Assembly: GCA_937899105.1 (NCBI GenBank)
Contig: CALBPF010000040.1
Coordinates: forward strand, 1-64,000
Length of the DNA: 64,000 bases
Source: an uncultured Flammeovirgaceae bacterium
GTDB lineage: Bacteria > Bacteroidota > Bacteroidia > Cytophagales > Cyclobacteriaceae
Direction of reading: 5' to 3'
A program made the position numbers and the translations under genes. The notes under the pieces were generated by a model. It was not told the DNA's origin. It ran no database searches and worked only from the letters and a program-made list of their open reading frames with translations. This document shows positions 53,932 to 63,976 of this stretch, piece after piece. Each line of letters starts with the position of its first letter. The first letter of the stretch is position 1.

Positions 53932-54684
53932 CGATTTGTTGAAATCGTAGATTTTTTCAGAAACCTCAATCAAAAGATTGGGGTTTTTTTCTATCGCATT
54001 TCCGATAACTATTGTATCCGCGCCTGCCTCTAATACTTGTTTTACCTTTTCCGAAGTATTAATGCCACCACCTACGATAAGAGGTATGTCAATTGACTTC
54101 CGTACCGTTCGTACCATTTTAGCAGGTATATTCATTTTAGCCCCACTTCCCGCATCCATATAAATCAATCTTAATCCAAGCATCTCACCGGCCATAGCCG
54201 TGCAAGCAGCGACGGACTCTTTATCCGGGGGGATAGGTCTGGTATTGCTCATGTACGATGCTGCAGAGGTGCTTTCTGAGTTCACAAGCATATAACCCGT
54301 AGGTAATACCTCTAAAGAACTATTTTTTAAAATGGGTGCGGATACTACATGCTGACCGATAAGGAGATCAGGGTTTCTTCCCGAAATAAGACTCAAATAC
54401 AAAATGGCATCTGCATAAATATCAATTTGCATAGTGTTTCCCGGAAACAATACCACGGGGATATCACAAATAGATTTAGCAGTTTTTACCACTTCCGTTA
54501 ACGAATTATTCGTTATTAAACTTCCACCTACAAAAACAAAATCTACATAGCATTCTTCCGCCATGTGCAGTAAGTTCGTCAGCGCTTTCAAGTCTTGGAC
54601 CTTGTCAGGGTCAATAAGTAGAGCCAGCGACTTTTGTCCGGAGCTTTTACGCTCATTCAGTATTTCCAGAATTGATTTCTTCAT
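53917..54684 (-). CDS. Geranylgeranylglyceryl/heptaprenylglyceryl phosphate synthase
   Basis: A 255-aa TIM-barrel prenyltransferase joining a polyprenyl diphosphate to glycerol-1-phosphate. Family pieces: LALLIDPDKVQDLKALTNLL, FVGGSLITNNSLTEVV, VVLFPGNTMQIDIYADAILY, YMDAGSGAKMNIPAKMV, and the phosphate-binding PLIVGGGINTSEKV and TIVIGNAIEKNP. It is the group II type known from Bacteroidota, related to archaeal ether-lipid enzymes. Chain length is not predictable by eye. Its start overlaps the preceding small gene by 32 bp. Confidence 0.92.
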   Translation of the reverse strand: MKKSILEILNERKSSGQKSLALLIDPDKVQDLKALTNLLHMAEECYVDFVFVGGSLITNNSLTEVVKTAKSICDIPVVLFPGNTMQIDIYADAILYLSLISGRNPDLLIGQHVVSAPILKNSSLEVLPTGYMLVNSESTSAASYMSNTRPIPPDKESVAACTAMAGEMLGLRLIYMDAGSGAKMNIPAKMVRTVRKSIDIPLIVGGGINTSEKVKQVLEAGADTIVIGNAIEKNPNLLIEVSEKIYDFNKSLNVH

Positions 54685-55006
54685 CGGTGTTAGTTTCTTC
54701 CAGATATTTAAGCAAACGTTCCTTAGCCATAGCTAACAAGAATACGGAAAGTTCCTGTAAAATAAATCGGCTAATCTTCGAGAACTTTGCAGATGTCTGC
54801 TGTTCCATGGGATTCTGATCTCCATTTTTACCAGCGGTGAATCGCTTAGAAATTAAATAGGCTAATGATAATCCTCCCCCAATCAGTAGAACCCCGATAG
54901 TTATACGCTTAGACCGCTCCACCCAACTATTGATTTCTGATGTAAGAGCGGCTTTATGGGCCTCTGATTCTTTTTTTAACTTATCAATATTCAGATCTAG
55001 ATCCAC
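54653..55006 (-). CDS. Small single-pass membrane protein
   Basis: A 117-aa protein with an N-terminal charged helix (DLNIDKLKKESEAHKAALTS), one transmembrane helix (ITIGVLLIGGGLSLAYLIS) and a C-terminal amphipathic helix (FILQELSVFLLAMAKERLLK). No family recognised. It is 2 nt behind the holin-like gene and overlaps the GGGP synthase start, so the three likely form one operon. The pair resembles the YqjD/YqjE/YqjK-type small membrane protein clusters. Confidence 0.6.
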   Translation of the reverse strand: MDLDLNIDKLKKESEAHKAALTSEINSWVERSKRITIGVLLIGGGLSLAYLISKRFTAGKNGDQNPMEQQTSAKFSKISRFILQELSVFLLAMAKERLLKYLEETNTDEEINSGNTE

Positions 55007-55008
55007 AG

Positions 55009-55374
55009 CTACTCACTTTTTTCCAAGGCTTTATTAAGGCTTTGCTCAATTGAGTCCTCTATTCCTAAATGATCTTTAACTAATAAGAATACGAAAAAGA
55101 CCGCCACATAGAATCCCGATATGATCAAAAAACCAGAGTACAGTTGACCTATCCAGTCACTTAACAGAAACGCCAAGCCAATATTTAAAAAAAGAAAAAA
55201 TAAAAGACCTAGCGCCATTAAAATTGCAAATACCATGACCTTAGCCAGGAATCTTGCAATGTCTTTCTTTATCTCAATTTTGGCTATTTCTATTTTAGCT
55301 TCTAACAGCTTTAATAGATTATCTATTATACCATTCAGCTTTAAAAAACTTAATAATCCTTTTTTGTCAGCCAT
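55009..55374 (-). CDS. Phage holin family III / YqjE-like membrane protein
   Basis: A 121-aa protein: amphipathic N-terminus (NLLKLLEAKIEIAKIEIKKD) and two adjacent transmembrane helices (VMVFAILMALGLLFFLFLNI and GFLIISGFYVAVFFVFLLV). This is the pattern of the putative actinobacterial holin-X/YqjE family. Such genes are chromosomal membrane proteins here, not evidence of a prophage. Confidence 0.7.
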   Translation of the reverse strand: MADKKGLLSFLKLNGIIDNLLKLLEAKIEIAKIEIKKDIARFLAKVMVFAILMALGLLFFLFLNIGLAFLLSDWIGQLYSGFLIISGFYVAVFFVFLLVKDHLGIEDSIEQSLNKALEKSE

Positions 55375-55405
55375 TATTTTCGGAACTGAAATAAAGATAG
55401 TAATC

Positions 55406-56998
55406 TTATTTTACATCGATTCGAGTAAGCTGCTCATTGCGTAATAGTTTACCGTGATTGGTAAACTTCTGGGCGCTTAAAAGGAGCTTATTGCTAACAC
55501 TTATTTGATAATAAAAATAAGAAGAGTCCCTATCTACAGGGTCATAGAAAGTTTTTTTGAAAACAAATACTGAGTCGGCAGAAATATCACCATGCTTTAC
55601 CGATGGTAGTATTTGCGAGATGCACATTTGATATTTTCTATTCTCAGTGTCCTGATCGTCCCAACAAAAACCCTCCTTCTTAATTAAATAAAAACGATCG
55701 TTCAAAAAGAGCACATCATTATTTCTATAGATGGTCATAATGTTTTCGCTGTACCCTTTATTCGAAAGGTTGACATCGCTACCCCATAGCGATCCGTAAC
55801 GTTTATCTTGGGCGGCGACGCTGATCACTTTCTTTTCCTTTTTCGTTTGGTTCTCCTCTATTATATAGGTCAACTCAGTGATTTTTGTGGCGTTTCTATT
55901 GAAATAGATTAATGTAAAAGGCGCAATAAAAAAAGTGAATAGAATGTAGCCTATACCGGCAAGGCGATAGTTCATAGTTAGCCTGCCAAAACTCATTGCC
56001 AGCTTTATAGGAATCATCCTAAGATACTTGAACGGAAGAAATACGAGTACGCCAATGGTATTAAGGAGTAAATGTGTAACGGCAATGCTTATAGCGGCAT
56101 TAGACTCCAACAAAACCGCTATAAATGCAGTTATTGTGGTACCTATGTTAGCGCCTAGTATAAAGGGCATAGCGCTTTCCAACGATATTTTGCGTGTAGC
56201 TACAAAAGGCACCATCAGAGAAGTTGTAATTGAGCTGGATTGTACTCCTGCCGTAAAGGCCGCCCCCCAGAAAAACGATTTGAAAGGATTACTGAAGATA
56301 TAGTTTCTCAGCTTGCCTTGAGACTCGCCTATTACCAGCTTGTAGATTAAGGAAGACAACAATTTAATGGAGGCAAAAAGCAGAACAAACGATAAAATGA
56401 TACTTATGAAACTGTTATTTATGACAGAAATAAGGAAAGAGGTGAGAGGTATAGCATCAAATAACTTAAAACCCGCGCCCCCTGAAAAGGAACCACCGCC
56501 TGACGGCAAAACTAAGCTAGTAATGCCTTGAGCAGTGGAAGAAACGAAGCCATAATAGTATTCAAGAGGGAAAAGTAACAGCACCACCAGGATATTAAAA
56601 AAGTCATGAACCGTGCCAGTAGCTATTGCCTTTCTGAATTCGTTTTTTTTTGTAATGAATCCTAAAGAAACTATAGTGCTGGTCAGCGTAGTGCCTATGT
56701 TGGCTCCCATAATCATAGGTACTGAATCTGCTATGGTGATAGAACCAGAGGCTACCAAGGCTACGATCATCGCCGTACTGGTAGAACTACTCTGAATAAT
56801 AGCAGTAATTAAAAGGCCTAAAAAAAGACCTATGAATGGGTTCTTTGTCGCAAAGATGAGCGATTCTGCGGCTTTTTCACCGATGTATTTGAAAGCTTCA
56901 CCCATGAGATCTACTGAGAATAGAAACACTGCTACAATTAGCAAAACCTTTAGCGATGCTTGTAGTATTTTTTTTCTCTGTTCCTGCCGACCTTTCAA
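55406..56998 (-). CDS. Na/Pi cotransporter family protein with C-terminal soluble domain
   Basis: A 530-aa transporter with two inverted NptA-type repeats, each with the QSSS core: ITAIIQSSSTSTAMIVALVA and FTAGVQSSSITTSLMVPFVA, and GANIGTTLTSTIVSLGF / GANIGTTITAFIAVLLE. About nine transmembrane helices. From about residue 365 onward is a hydrophilic beta-rich tail (VNLSNKGYSENIMTIYRNND), probably periplasmic, not the PhoU domain of its neighbour. It likely moves phosphate with sodium. Confidence 0.85.
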   Translation of the reverse strand: MKGRQEQRKKILQASLKVLLIVAVFLFSVDLMGEAFKYIGEKAAESLIFATKNPFIGLFLGLLITAIIQSSSTSTAMIVALVASGSITIADSVPMIMGANIGTTLTSTIVSLGFITKKNEFRKAIATGTVHDFFNILVVLLLFPLEYYYGFVSSTAQGITSLVLPSGGGSFSGGAGFKLFDAIPLTSFLISVINNSFISIILSFVLLFASIKLLSSLIYKLVIGESQGKLRNYIFSNPFKSFFWGAAFTAGVQSSSITTSLMVPFVATRKISLESAMPFILGANIGTTITAFIAVLLESNAAISIAVTHLLLNTIGVLVFLPFKYLRMIPIKLAMSFGRLTMNYRLAGIGYILFTFFIAPFTLIYFNRNATKITELTYIIEENQTKKEKKVISVAAQDKRYGSLWGSDVNLSNKGYSENIMTIYRNNDVLFLNDRFYLIKKEGFCWDDQDTENRKYQMCISQILPSVKHGDISADSVFVFKKTFYDPVDRDSSYFYYQISVSNKLLLSAQKFTNHGKLLRNEQLTRIDVK

Positions 56999-57173
56999 AT
57001 GGATGGAATTTAAGCCTGCGAAATTAGCATTTTGAAGACTCTTATCATAAGCCCGTTTGTGAAGCTAATATTAAAATTCGCTTCAACTCTAGTCCATATT
57101 AAAATAACGTGGTAATTTCGACACTCTTCAAATAAAAATTGGAGTTAACAGAAAGTTAACATGAAGCGTAAAT

Positions 57174-57201
57174 TTGATTGTAATACAGTTGACTACATTT
57201 A
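57174..57201 (+). promoter_or_regulatory. Possible Bacteroidota-type promoter for the Na/Pi-PhoU gene
   Basis: TTG at 57174-57176, a 17-nt spacer, then TACATTTA at 57194-57201, close to the Bacteroidota TTG / TAnnTTTG promoter pattern. The ATG follows 26 nt later. Based on pattern only. Confidence 0.35.
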
Positions 57202-57227
57202 CTCTCTCACAGAATTTTTCCCTGTAA

Positions 57228-58940
57228 ATGGAATTCAGTTTATTTGATGCTTTAACCTTAATAGGGTCGTTAGGGTTCTTCATCTACGGGATGAAGATTA
57301 TGAGCGAAGGTATTCAGAAGGTAGCCGGCGCCAGAATGAGGCAGATCCTTCGAGTTATGACCTCAAATCGAATTTATGGCGTTTTAACGGGATTTCTGCT
57401 TACAAGTTTAGTTCAATCTTCATCTGCTACTACCGTTATGGTAGTGAGTTTTGTAAATGCGGGCTTGCTGTCTCTTGTAGAATCCATTGGTGTTATAATG
57501 GGAGCTAATATAGGGACCACAATAACTGGATGGATAATCTCTATTCTTGGCTTGAAAGTGAAACTGGCAGATATGGCCTTACCGATTATCGCTTTTGGCT
57601 TCCCTTTATTGTTTGCTTCTACGAATCGGTTGAAATCCTGGGGTGAAGTAATTATCGGTTTTGCCTTGTTATTTATGGGACTGGAAGCGCTAAAATCTGC
57701 TGTTCCTGATATAAAGTCAAATCCTCAAATGCTGGAATTTTTATCCAGCTACACGGATTTAGGAATTTTTTCTACGCTTATTTTTATTGGAATAGGTACG
57801 CTATTAACTGTTGTGGTGCAATCTTCCAGCGCCACTATGGCCATCACTATTTTAATGGCTAATGAAGGTTGGGTACCTTTTGATATAGCCGCTGCGATGA
57901 TTTTAGGGGAGAATATCGGGACAACCATAACTGCTAATCTGGCTGCTCTAGTGGCTAATTCTTACGCCAAGCGAGCCGCTCGCGCACATTTTATATTTAA
58001 CATATTTGGAGTGATCTGGATGCTTCTGACATTTCCGTGGTTCCTGAAAGCCATTGATGTATATATGGTAGGCGCTGATTATACTTCACCTTTTCAGGAT
58101 GCATTGTCTATCCCAATTGGTCTATCTATTTTTCACACTACATTCAACATTATTAATGTGACCCTACTCATCGGGTTTGTAAATTTCATATCCAGAGTAG
58201 TAACTAAAATGGTTCCTATTCAGAGTGATGAACGTGAGTTTAGTCTGGAATATATTTCAGGTGGCCTTGTTTCTACACCTGAAGTGTCCTTGTCGGAAGT
58301 GGCAAAGGAAATTTCCAAATTCGGAAAAATTACGGCACGAATGTCTGGCTTTGTAAGAGAATTGATCAATAACAAAAAATCAAAAAATAAAACTAAGGTT
58401 TTAAAGAAAATTAAGAAGTATGAAGAAATAACGGATAAAGTGCAGTACGAGATCGCCACTTACTTATCCAAACTGCCATCAGCCAAACTTAGTCTGGAAA
58501 GTTCCTTACGACTTAGAGGAATGTTGGCGATAATCAATGATCTTGAGAGAATAGGCGATCTATTTTATCAAATGTCCTTGTCAATTGAGCAAAAAAATGA
58601 AAGTGAGAGCTGGTTTACCTCGGATCAGGTAAAAGACTTACTGAAAATGCTTGTCAAGTTAGATGAAGCATTTGAAATTATGAATGCAAATTTAATTCCT
58701 GGGTCTAAAGAGATTAGCCTCAAGCTAGCCATTGACAAGGAGAAAGAGATTAATAGACTCAGAGACAAGCTTAGAAAGAAACACCTGAAATACCTTGAGA
58801 AAGGGGAATATGATGTTTTGAGCAGTCTTGTTTACGCAGATTTATTCAGTCTTATGGAACGCACCGGAGATCATATTATAAATGTATCAGAAGGGATTAC
58901 CGGAGAACTGGCTAAAGACGAGGAAGATGTATTAGATTAA
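57228..58940 (+). CDS. Na/Pi cotransporter family protein with C-terminal PhoU-like domain
   Basis: A 570-aa transporter. Repeat 1: SLVQSSSATTVMVVSFVNAG and GANIGTTITGWIISILG; repeat 2: VVVQSSSATMAITILMANEG and GENIGTTITANLAALVA. Residues ~350-570 are a helical PhoU-like domain (SSLRLRGMLAIINDLERIGD, YADLFSLMERTGDHIINVSE), thought to sense or gate phosphate transport. It is divergent from the other Na/Pi gene across 229 bp. Confidence 0.92.
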   Translation: MEFSLFDALTLIGSLGFFIYGMKIMSEGIQKVAGARMRQILRVMTSNRIYGVLTGFLLTSLVQSSSATTVMVVSFVNAGLLSLVESIGVIMGANIGTTITGWIISILGLKVKLADMALPIIAFGFPLLFASTNRLKSWGEVIIGFALLFMGLEALKSAVPDIKSNPQMLEFLSSYTDLGIFSTLIFIGIGTLLTVVVQSSSATMAITILMANEGWVPFDIAAAMILGENIGTTITANLAALVANSYAKRAARAHFIFNIFGVIWMLLTFPWFLKAIDVYMVGADYTSPFQDALSIPIGLSIFHTTFNIINVTLLIGFVNFISRVVTKMVPIQSDEREFSLEYISGGLVSTPEVSLSEVAKEISKFGKITARMSGFVRELINNKKSKNKTKVLKKIKKYEEITDKVQYEIATYLSKLPSAKLSLESSLRLRGMLAIINDLERIGDLFYQMSLSIEQKNESESWFTSDQVKDLLKMLVKLDEAFEIMNANLIPGSKEISLKLAIDKEKEINRLRDKLRKKHLKYLEKGEYDVLSSLVYADLFSLMERTGDHIINVSEGITGELAKDEEDVLD

Positions 58941-60121
58941 GCCTTTAGTTCATTGATCGCTTGCCAGGCCATCATACCCATGCCAATTTCCAAAGCATCT
59001 TCGTCCACATTAAAAGTGGGTGTATGAACGTACGAGGTAATTCCTTTGGCTTCATTGCGTGTACCCAGCCGGTAAAAACAGGCAGGTATTTTCTGCGAAT
59101 AATAAGAAAAGTCTTCTGCACCCATCCATAGGTCCAGGTTCACGACATTCTCCTCTCCCAAAAATTCTACTGCTAACTGACGCGCCCGTTCCGTAAGTGG
59201 CGGGTCATTCTGAAGAAAAGGATAACCCTTTGAAATAAAAACATCACATTCTGCCCCCATGCCCTTTGCAATTGACCTGGCCATTTCTGTTATCAGCTTA
59301 TGAGCACGGATACGCCATTCTTCGTCCATTGCCCTGAAAGTACCGGCCACCTTCACTTCGTTAGGGATAATATTAGTAGCTCCCATGGCTTCAACTTTTC
59401 CAAACGATAGAACGGTCGGCTTTTTAGGGTCGGCGTTTCTACTGATAATCTGCTGCAAGGCTACAATTATATGAGATGTGATGAGCACGGTATCTGTTAA
59501 GTGTTCAGGAATGGCCCCATGTCCTCCGGTTCCTTTGATAGTAAGATATATTTCATCTGCACTAGCCATATACATACCGGATCTGAACCCCACTTTTCCA
59601 ACCGGTATCAAAGGCATCACGTGTTGTCCAAATATTGAAGCAGGGGCAGGGTTTTTTAAAACACCATCATTTATCATTAGGGATGCGCCGCCCGGGTTCT
59701 TTTCTTCACCAGGTTGAAATATAAGCTTTACAGCTCCGTCAAAATCTTCTTTCATGGCCTGAAGAATTCTGGCAGTACCTAATAAAGAAGCTGTATGTAC
59801 ATCATGGCCGCAAGCGTGCATCACACCCTCATTTTTTGATTTATAGGGAACATCATTGGCCTCTTTTATGGGGAGTGCATCCATGTCACCTCTTAAAGCA
59901 ACAACCTTAGAATTTGTGTTTTTACCTTCAATTAGAGCAGTAACGCCAGTTTTGGCTATACCCACTTTAGGTTCAATGCCGCTGGACCTTAGTTGATTTG
60001 CTACATACTCAGCCGTATTATACTCTTCATAACTTAACTCCGGATTTGCATGCAGGTGTCTTCTTACAGCTACGACATCTTCAGCATATTCCGCGGCGAG
60101 TGATTTTATTCTTTCAATCAT
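58937..60121 (-). CDS. M20-family amidohydrolase (N-acyl amino acid/hippurate type)
   Basis: A 394-aa metallopeptidase: RRHLHANPELSYEEYNTAEY at the N-terminus, first metal site in VMHACGHDVHTASLLG, then FQPGEEKNPGGASLMI and the lid-domain segment GTGGHGAIPEHLTDTVLIT; the C-terminal ligands are in MGAEDFSYYSQKIPACFYRL. This matches the aminoacylase/IAA-amino-acid hydrolase group, cleaving N-acyl amino acids. Overlaps the Na/Pi stop by 4 bp (convergent) and the SPOR lipoprotein stop by 4 bp. Confidence 0.93.
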   Translation of the reverse strand: MIERIKSLAAEYAEDVVAVRRHLHANPELSYEEYNTAEYVANQLRSSGIEPKVGIAKTGVTALIEGKNTNSKVVALRGDMDALPIKEANDVPYKSKNEGVMHACGHDVHTASLLGTARILQAMKEDFDGAVKLIFQPGEEKNPGGASLMINDGVLKNPAPASIFGQHVMPLIPVGKVGFRSGMYMASADEIYLTIKGTGGHGAIPEHLTDTVLITSHIIVALQQIISRNADPKKPTVLSFGKVEAMGATNIIPNEVKVAGTFRAMDEEWRIRAHKLITEMARSIAKGMGAECDVFISKGYPFLQNDPPLTERARQLAVEFLGEENVVNLDLWMGAEDFSYYSQKIPACFYRLGTRNEAKGITSYVHTPTFNVDEDALEIGMGMMAWQAINELKA

Positions 60122-60630
60122 TGGATGTAAATCCGTTGGGGAATGATCAATGCGGATGAAAATTTCTCCTTGATTAAGGCGTAATCCTTCTGGGCTTCGA
60201 GTCTTGAATAGTAATTACCTACTTTCACTTTAAAATTGGGCTCTTCAAATTTTAATGATGGGTTAGAATTTTCAAGTATTGAGTATACTCTACCGCGGGC
60301 CTTTGTTGCTTCTTCGCTGTCATACCCTGAATACACCTGAATGGTAAAGCCATCCACAAATCGTTTATCTCTTCTGAGTACATCAATACTATCAAGAATT
60401 GCATTTAACTCTTTGGTCACATCAAACTTAGCCTCAATAGATTTTTCCATTGGCTCATTTTGACTTACTACTATCGTATCTGATTGATCTGTAATTTCCG
60501 AATAGGTTGGTCTCAAATAAGAGAGGTCCTCTTTGTATCTTTCAGCGTCGCTACTGGTAGGGACAGCGCCGGGTGAACAAGCCATAAAAATTATAGAGAC
60601 AATAAAAAGTATATAATTTGTTCTTAGCAT
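60118..60630 (-). CDS. SPOR-domain lipoprotein
   Basis: A 170-aa lipoprotein: lipobox IVSIIFMACS, a linker rich in Asp/Ser/Glu, and a C-terminal SPOR-like domain (about 95-170) with GFTIQVYSGYDSEEATKARG, FKVKVGNYYSRLEAQKDYAL and ALIIPQRIYI. SPOR domains bind denuded peptidoglycan glycans, often at the septum. It sits 1 nt after secA and overlaps the M20 gene by 4 bp, so the three are cotranscribed. Confidence 0.85.
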   Translation of the reverse strand: MLRTNYILFIVSIIFMACSPGAVPTSSDAERYKEDLSYLRPTYSEITDQSDTIVVSQNEPMEKSIEAKFDVTKELNAILDSIDVLRRDKRFVDGFTIQVYSGYDSEEATKARGRVYSILENSNPSLKFEEPNFKVKVGNYYSRLEAQKDYALIKEKFSSALIIPQRIYIQ

Positions 60631-60631
60631 T

Positions 60632-63600
60632 TTATTCTTCTACCATCACGCATTTATTATTTTGGATATCCGCCTCTACCACCTTGTACTTCACATCCTT
60701 TTTTAAAGTACCATCCATATATTGCACCGTTACGCGATCATTGCGCCCATATATTTTTTCAGATTTGATAGGCATCGTTTTCTCCACAGGAGGACGGTTT
60801 ACGTCCGCTCTGGGTCCACCACTTAACACCGATCTGCTTTCTTCTTTTTGTTCTTTTAGTCGTTGCCTACGTTGTACCCTGGCTTCCTGTACCTGACTGG
60901 GTTCTTCAACAGGCAGATTAGCCTTCATAAGGAATGAAATAGTATCTTCGTTTACTTTGGCAATAAACCTTTTGAATAGTTCAAAACCTTCGAATTTATA
61001 GATTAACAACGGGTCCTTTTGCTCATATACAGCATTTTGAACACTTTGTTTCAAGTCATCCATTTCGCGAAGATGCTCTTTCCAAAGTTGATCTATTATG
61101 GCAAGAGTCAACATTTTCTCCATTGCCAGTACAAGTTCCTGATTCTCAGTGGACAGGCATTTTTTAAGATTTGCCGCAACCCCAATTTGCCGTTTACCGT
61201 CAGTGAATGGAACCAAGATATTTTCAATAGTAGCGCCTCGGTTTGCTTCTATATCTTTGAATATAGGTAGGGACTGTTGGGCAATGTCCTGATTTTTTCT
61301 TTTGTAACGTGCAAACGCTTCATCGTATAGTTTTTCTACCAGAACCTGCTGATCGATGTTCTCAAATTCTGATTTATTGATTTCGAAGTCTACTCCCAAG
61401 ACTCCTAGGGTAGTAAGTTTAAAGCTTTCGTAGTTTTCCGCACCCTTAGTATTTAATACTATGTCCTCACATGTATCAAAAAGCATATTCATAATATCTA
61501 ACTGAAGGCGTTCTCCATAAAGTGCGTTTCTTCTTCGCGTGTAAATGACTTCCCTCTGTGAGTTCATAACATCATCATACTCCAGCAAACGCTTCCTTAC
61601 ACCAAAGTTGTTTTCCTCAACTTTTTTCTGCGCGCGTTCGATGGATTTAGTCACCATGGAATGCGAAATAACCTCGCCTTCCTGCAGGCCAAGCCTGTCC
61701 ATAATTTTGGCAATACGCTCAGGCATAAACATACGCATGAGATTGTCCTCCAGTGAAACAAAGAATTGTGAAGAGCCTGGATCTCCCTGTCGACCTGATC
61801 GACCGCGGAGCTGACGATCTACCCGTCTTGACTCATGGCGCTCCGTACCTATAATTGCCAAACCTCCGGCAGCTTTTGACTCAGGCGTTAGTTTAATATC
61901 TGTGCCCCTACCTGCCATATTAGTAGCAATGGTAACCGTACCCGGCTTACCCGCTTCAGCTACTACATCAGCCTCTCGCTGGTGCTGCTTGGCATTCAAT
62001 ACCTGATGCGTAATCTTGCGCATGTTAAGCATTCTGCTAACTACTTCCGATATTTCCACAGAAGTGGTGCCTACTAAAACTGGCCGGCCTTCCCCTGTAA
62101 GCTTCACAATCTCATCAACAACGGCATTGAATTTCTCACGCATGGTTTTATAAACCATATCCTGATCATCCTTTCTTGCAATGGAACGGTTGGTGGGAAT
62201 TACAACTACATCTAACTTGTAGATCTCCCAGAATTCTCCTGCCTCAGTTTCTGCTGTACCTGTCATACCGGCAAGCTTGTGGTACATCCTAAAGTAATTC
62301 TGAAGAGTAACTGTAGCATAGGTCTGAGTTGCGTCTTCAACTTTAACGCTTTCCTTGGCTTCAATGGCCTGATGAAGGCCGTCAGAGTACCTTCTCCCTT
62401 CCATAACACGACCGGTTTGCTCGTCAACTATTTTGACTTTGCCATCGACAAGAATGTATTCTGTATCTTTTTCAAAGAGCGTGTAAGCTTTTAGAAGCTG
62501 ATTTACCGAGTGAATACGTTGTGATTTAACGGAATAGTCGCGAATAAGCTCATCCTTTTGCTTTACCTTTTCTTCGTCGCTTAAGTCCTCATTTTTTTCT
62601 AATGTGGCCACCTCAGTGCCAATATCCGGCATTATAAAAAAGTTTGAATCCTCACCTTCGCCGGTTATAAGGTCAATGCCTTTCTCTGTAAGTTCGATGC
62701 TGTTATGCTTTTCATCAATTGTAAAGAATAGTGGTTCATCCGCCTCAGGCATCATTTTCTGGTTATCCTGTAGGTAGAAGTTCTCGGTTTTTTGAAGTAT
62801 TTGCCTTGTTCCTGTTTCGCTTAAAAACTTTATTAAAGGTTTATGCTTTGGTAAACCCCGGTATACTCTGAAAAGTGGTAAACCACCGTCTTTGTCATTG
62901 CCTTCTCCAATTAGTTTTTTTGCTTCTACCAGGTATTGCTGTACAAGTCGTTTCTGGGCCTCCACAAGCTTAGCAATACGCGGCTTAAGATCATAAAATT
63001 CATGTTCATCACCTTTGGGTATAGGCCCGGATATTATTAGTGGAGTACGTGCTTCATCTATAAGAACCGAATCAACCTCGTCCACCATAGCATAATGATG
63101 TTTGCGTTGTACCAGCTCTTCTGGGTCGCGTGCCATATTGTCACGTAAATAATCGAAACCAAACTCATTGTTAGTACCATAAGTAATGTCCGCGGCATAA
63201 GCCTGTCTACGCTCGTCAGAATTGGGCTCGTGTTTGTCTACACAGTCAACGTTAAGACCATGAAATTCAAAAATAGGGGCCATCCATTCACTGTCCCGCT
63301 GCGCCAAATAGGTGTTTACGGTCACTATATGAACGCCTCTTTTTGCCAAAGCATTTAGAAATGCCGGTAGTGTAGCCACCAAAGTCTTACCCTCGCCGGT
63401 AGCCATCTCAGCTATTTTACCTTCGTGAAGAACCATTCCTCCGATGAGCTGAACATCGTAGTGAAGCATGTCCCAGGTAATTTCATTACCTGCAGCCATC
63501 CATTTGTTATGCCATACGGCCTTATCACCCTCAATTTCCACATGTGGCTTCTTTGCTGCAAATACTTTATCCTGCAAAGAAGCCGTAACTATTATCTTTT

Positions 63601-63976
63601 CATTCTCCTTAAATCTTCTGGCAGTTTCTTTTACTATGGCAAAGGCTGTGGGAAGAACGTTTTTAAGAACCCTCTCAAGTTCTTCGTTTCTATCCTCTTC
63701 AAACTTATCGATTTCATTAAATACCGCCTCCTTTTCATTGATGTCTAGTTCGGGATTAGTATCCACTTTCTCATTAAGTGCGGTAATTTGATCATCAATG
63801 GGTTTTAGCTCCGCGTTTATAGTATTAATGACTGAAGCTGTTTTACCCCTAAGTTCATCATCGCTAATGCCATTAAACTCATCGTATTCTTTATTGATCT
63901 GAGCCACAACGGGCATAAGTTTCTTAATATCCTTTTCAGACTTAGTGCCTAAAATTTTGGCTATGAATTTTAACAT
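60632..63976 (-). CDS. secA: Preprotein translocase ATPase SecA
   Basis: A 1,114-aa SecA, the motor that pushes preproteins through SecYEG. Walker [25 protein letters not shown]-like [20 protein letters not shown], the NBD2 motifs [46 protein letters not shown]. The Bacteroidota-type insert between NBD1 halves raises length from the usual ~900. The C-terminus ([19 protein letters not shown]) lacks the zinc-binding Cys motif of E. coli SecA. It feeds the Sec signal peptides seen throughout this window, including T9SS substrates. Confidence 0.97.
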   Translation of the reverse strand: MLKFIAKILGTKSEKDIKKLMPVVAQINKEYDEFNGISDDELRGKTASVINTINAELKPIDDQITALNEKVDTNPELDINEKEAVFNEIDKFEEDRNEELERVLKNVLPTAFAIVKETARRFKENEKIIVTASLQDKVFAAKKPHVEIEGDKAVWHNKWMAAGNEITWDMLHYDVQLIGGMVLHEGKIAEMATGEGKTLVATLPAFLNALAKRGVHIVTVNTYLAQRDSEWMAPIFEFHGLNVDCVDKHEPNSDERRQAYAADITYGTNNEFGFDYLRDNMARDPEELVQRKHHYAMVDEVDSVLIDEARTPLIISGPIPKGDEHEFYDLKPRIAKLVEAQKRLVQQYLVEAKKLIGEGNDKDGGLPLFRVYRGLPKHKPLIKFLSETGTRQILQKTENFYLQDNQKMMPEADEPLFFTIDEKHNSIELTEKGIDLITGEGEDSNFFIMPDIGTEVATLEKNEDLSDEEKVKQKDELIRDYSVKSQRIHSVNQLLKAYTLFEKDTEYILVDGKVKIVDEQTGRVMEGRRYSDGLHQAIEAKESVKVEDATQTYATVTLQNYFRMYHKLAGMTGTAETEAGEFWEIYKLDVVVIPTNRSIARKDDQDMVYKTMREKFNAVVDEIVKLTGEGRPVLVGTTSVEISEVVSRMLNMRKITHQVLNAKQHQREADVVAEAGKPGTVTIATNMAGRGTDIKLTPESKAAGGLAIIGTERHESRRVDRQLRGRSGRQGDPGSSQFFVSLEDNLMRMFMPERIAKIMDRLGLQEGEVISHSMVTKSIERAQKKVEENNFGVRKRLLEYDDVMNSQREVIYTRRRNALYGERLQLDIMNMLFDTCEDIVLNTKGAENYESFKLTTLGVLGVDFEINKSEFENIDQQVLVEKLYDEAFARYKRKNQDIAQQSLPIFKDIEANRGATIENILVPFTDGKRQIGVAANLKKCLSTENQELVLAMEKMLTLAIIDQLWKEHLREMDDLKQSVQNAVYEQKDPLLIYKFEGFELFKRFIAKVNEDTISFLMKANLPVEEPSQVQEARVQRRQRLKEQKEESRSVLSGGPRADVNRPPVEKTMPIKSEKIYGRNDRVTVQYMDGTLKKDVKYKVVEADIQNNKCVMVEE

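Noticed and set aside
55009..55374. Prophage holin indicating a phage remnant
   Set aside because: No lysin, tail, capsid or integrase genes nearby; the neighbours are ordinary chromosomal genes and the family is common as a membrane protein.
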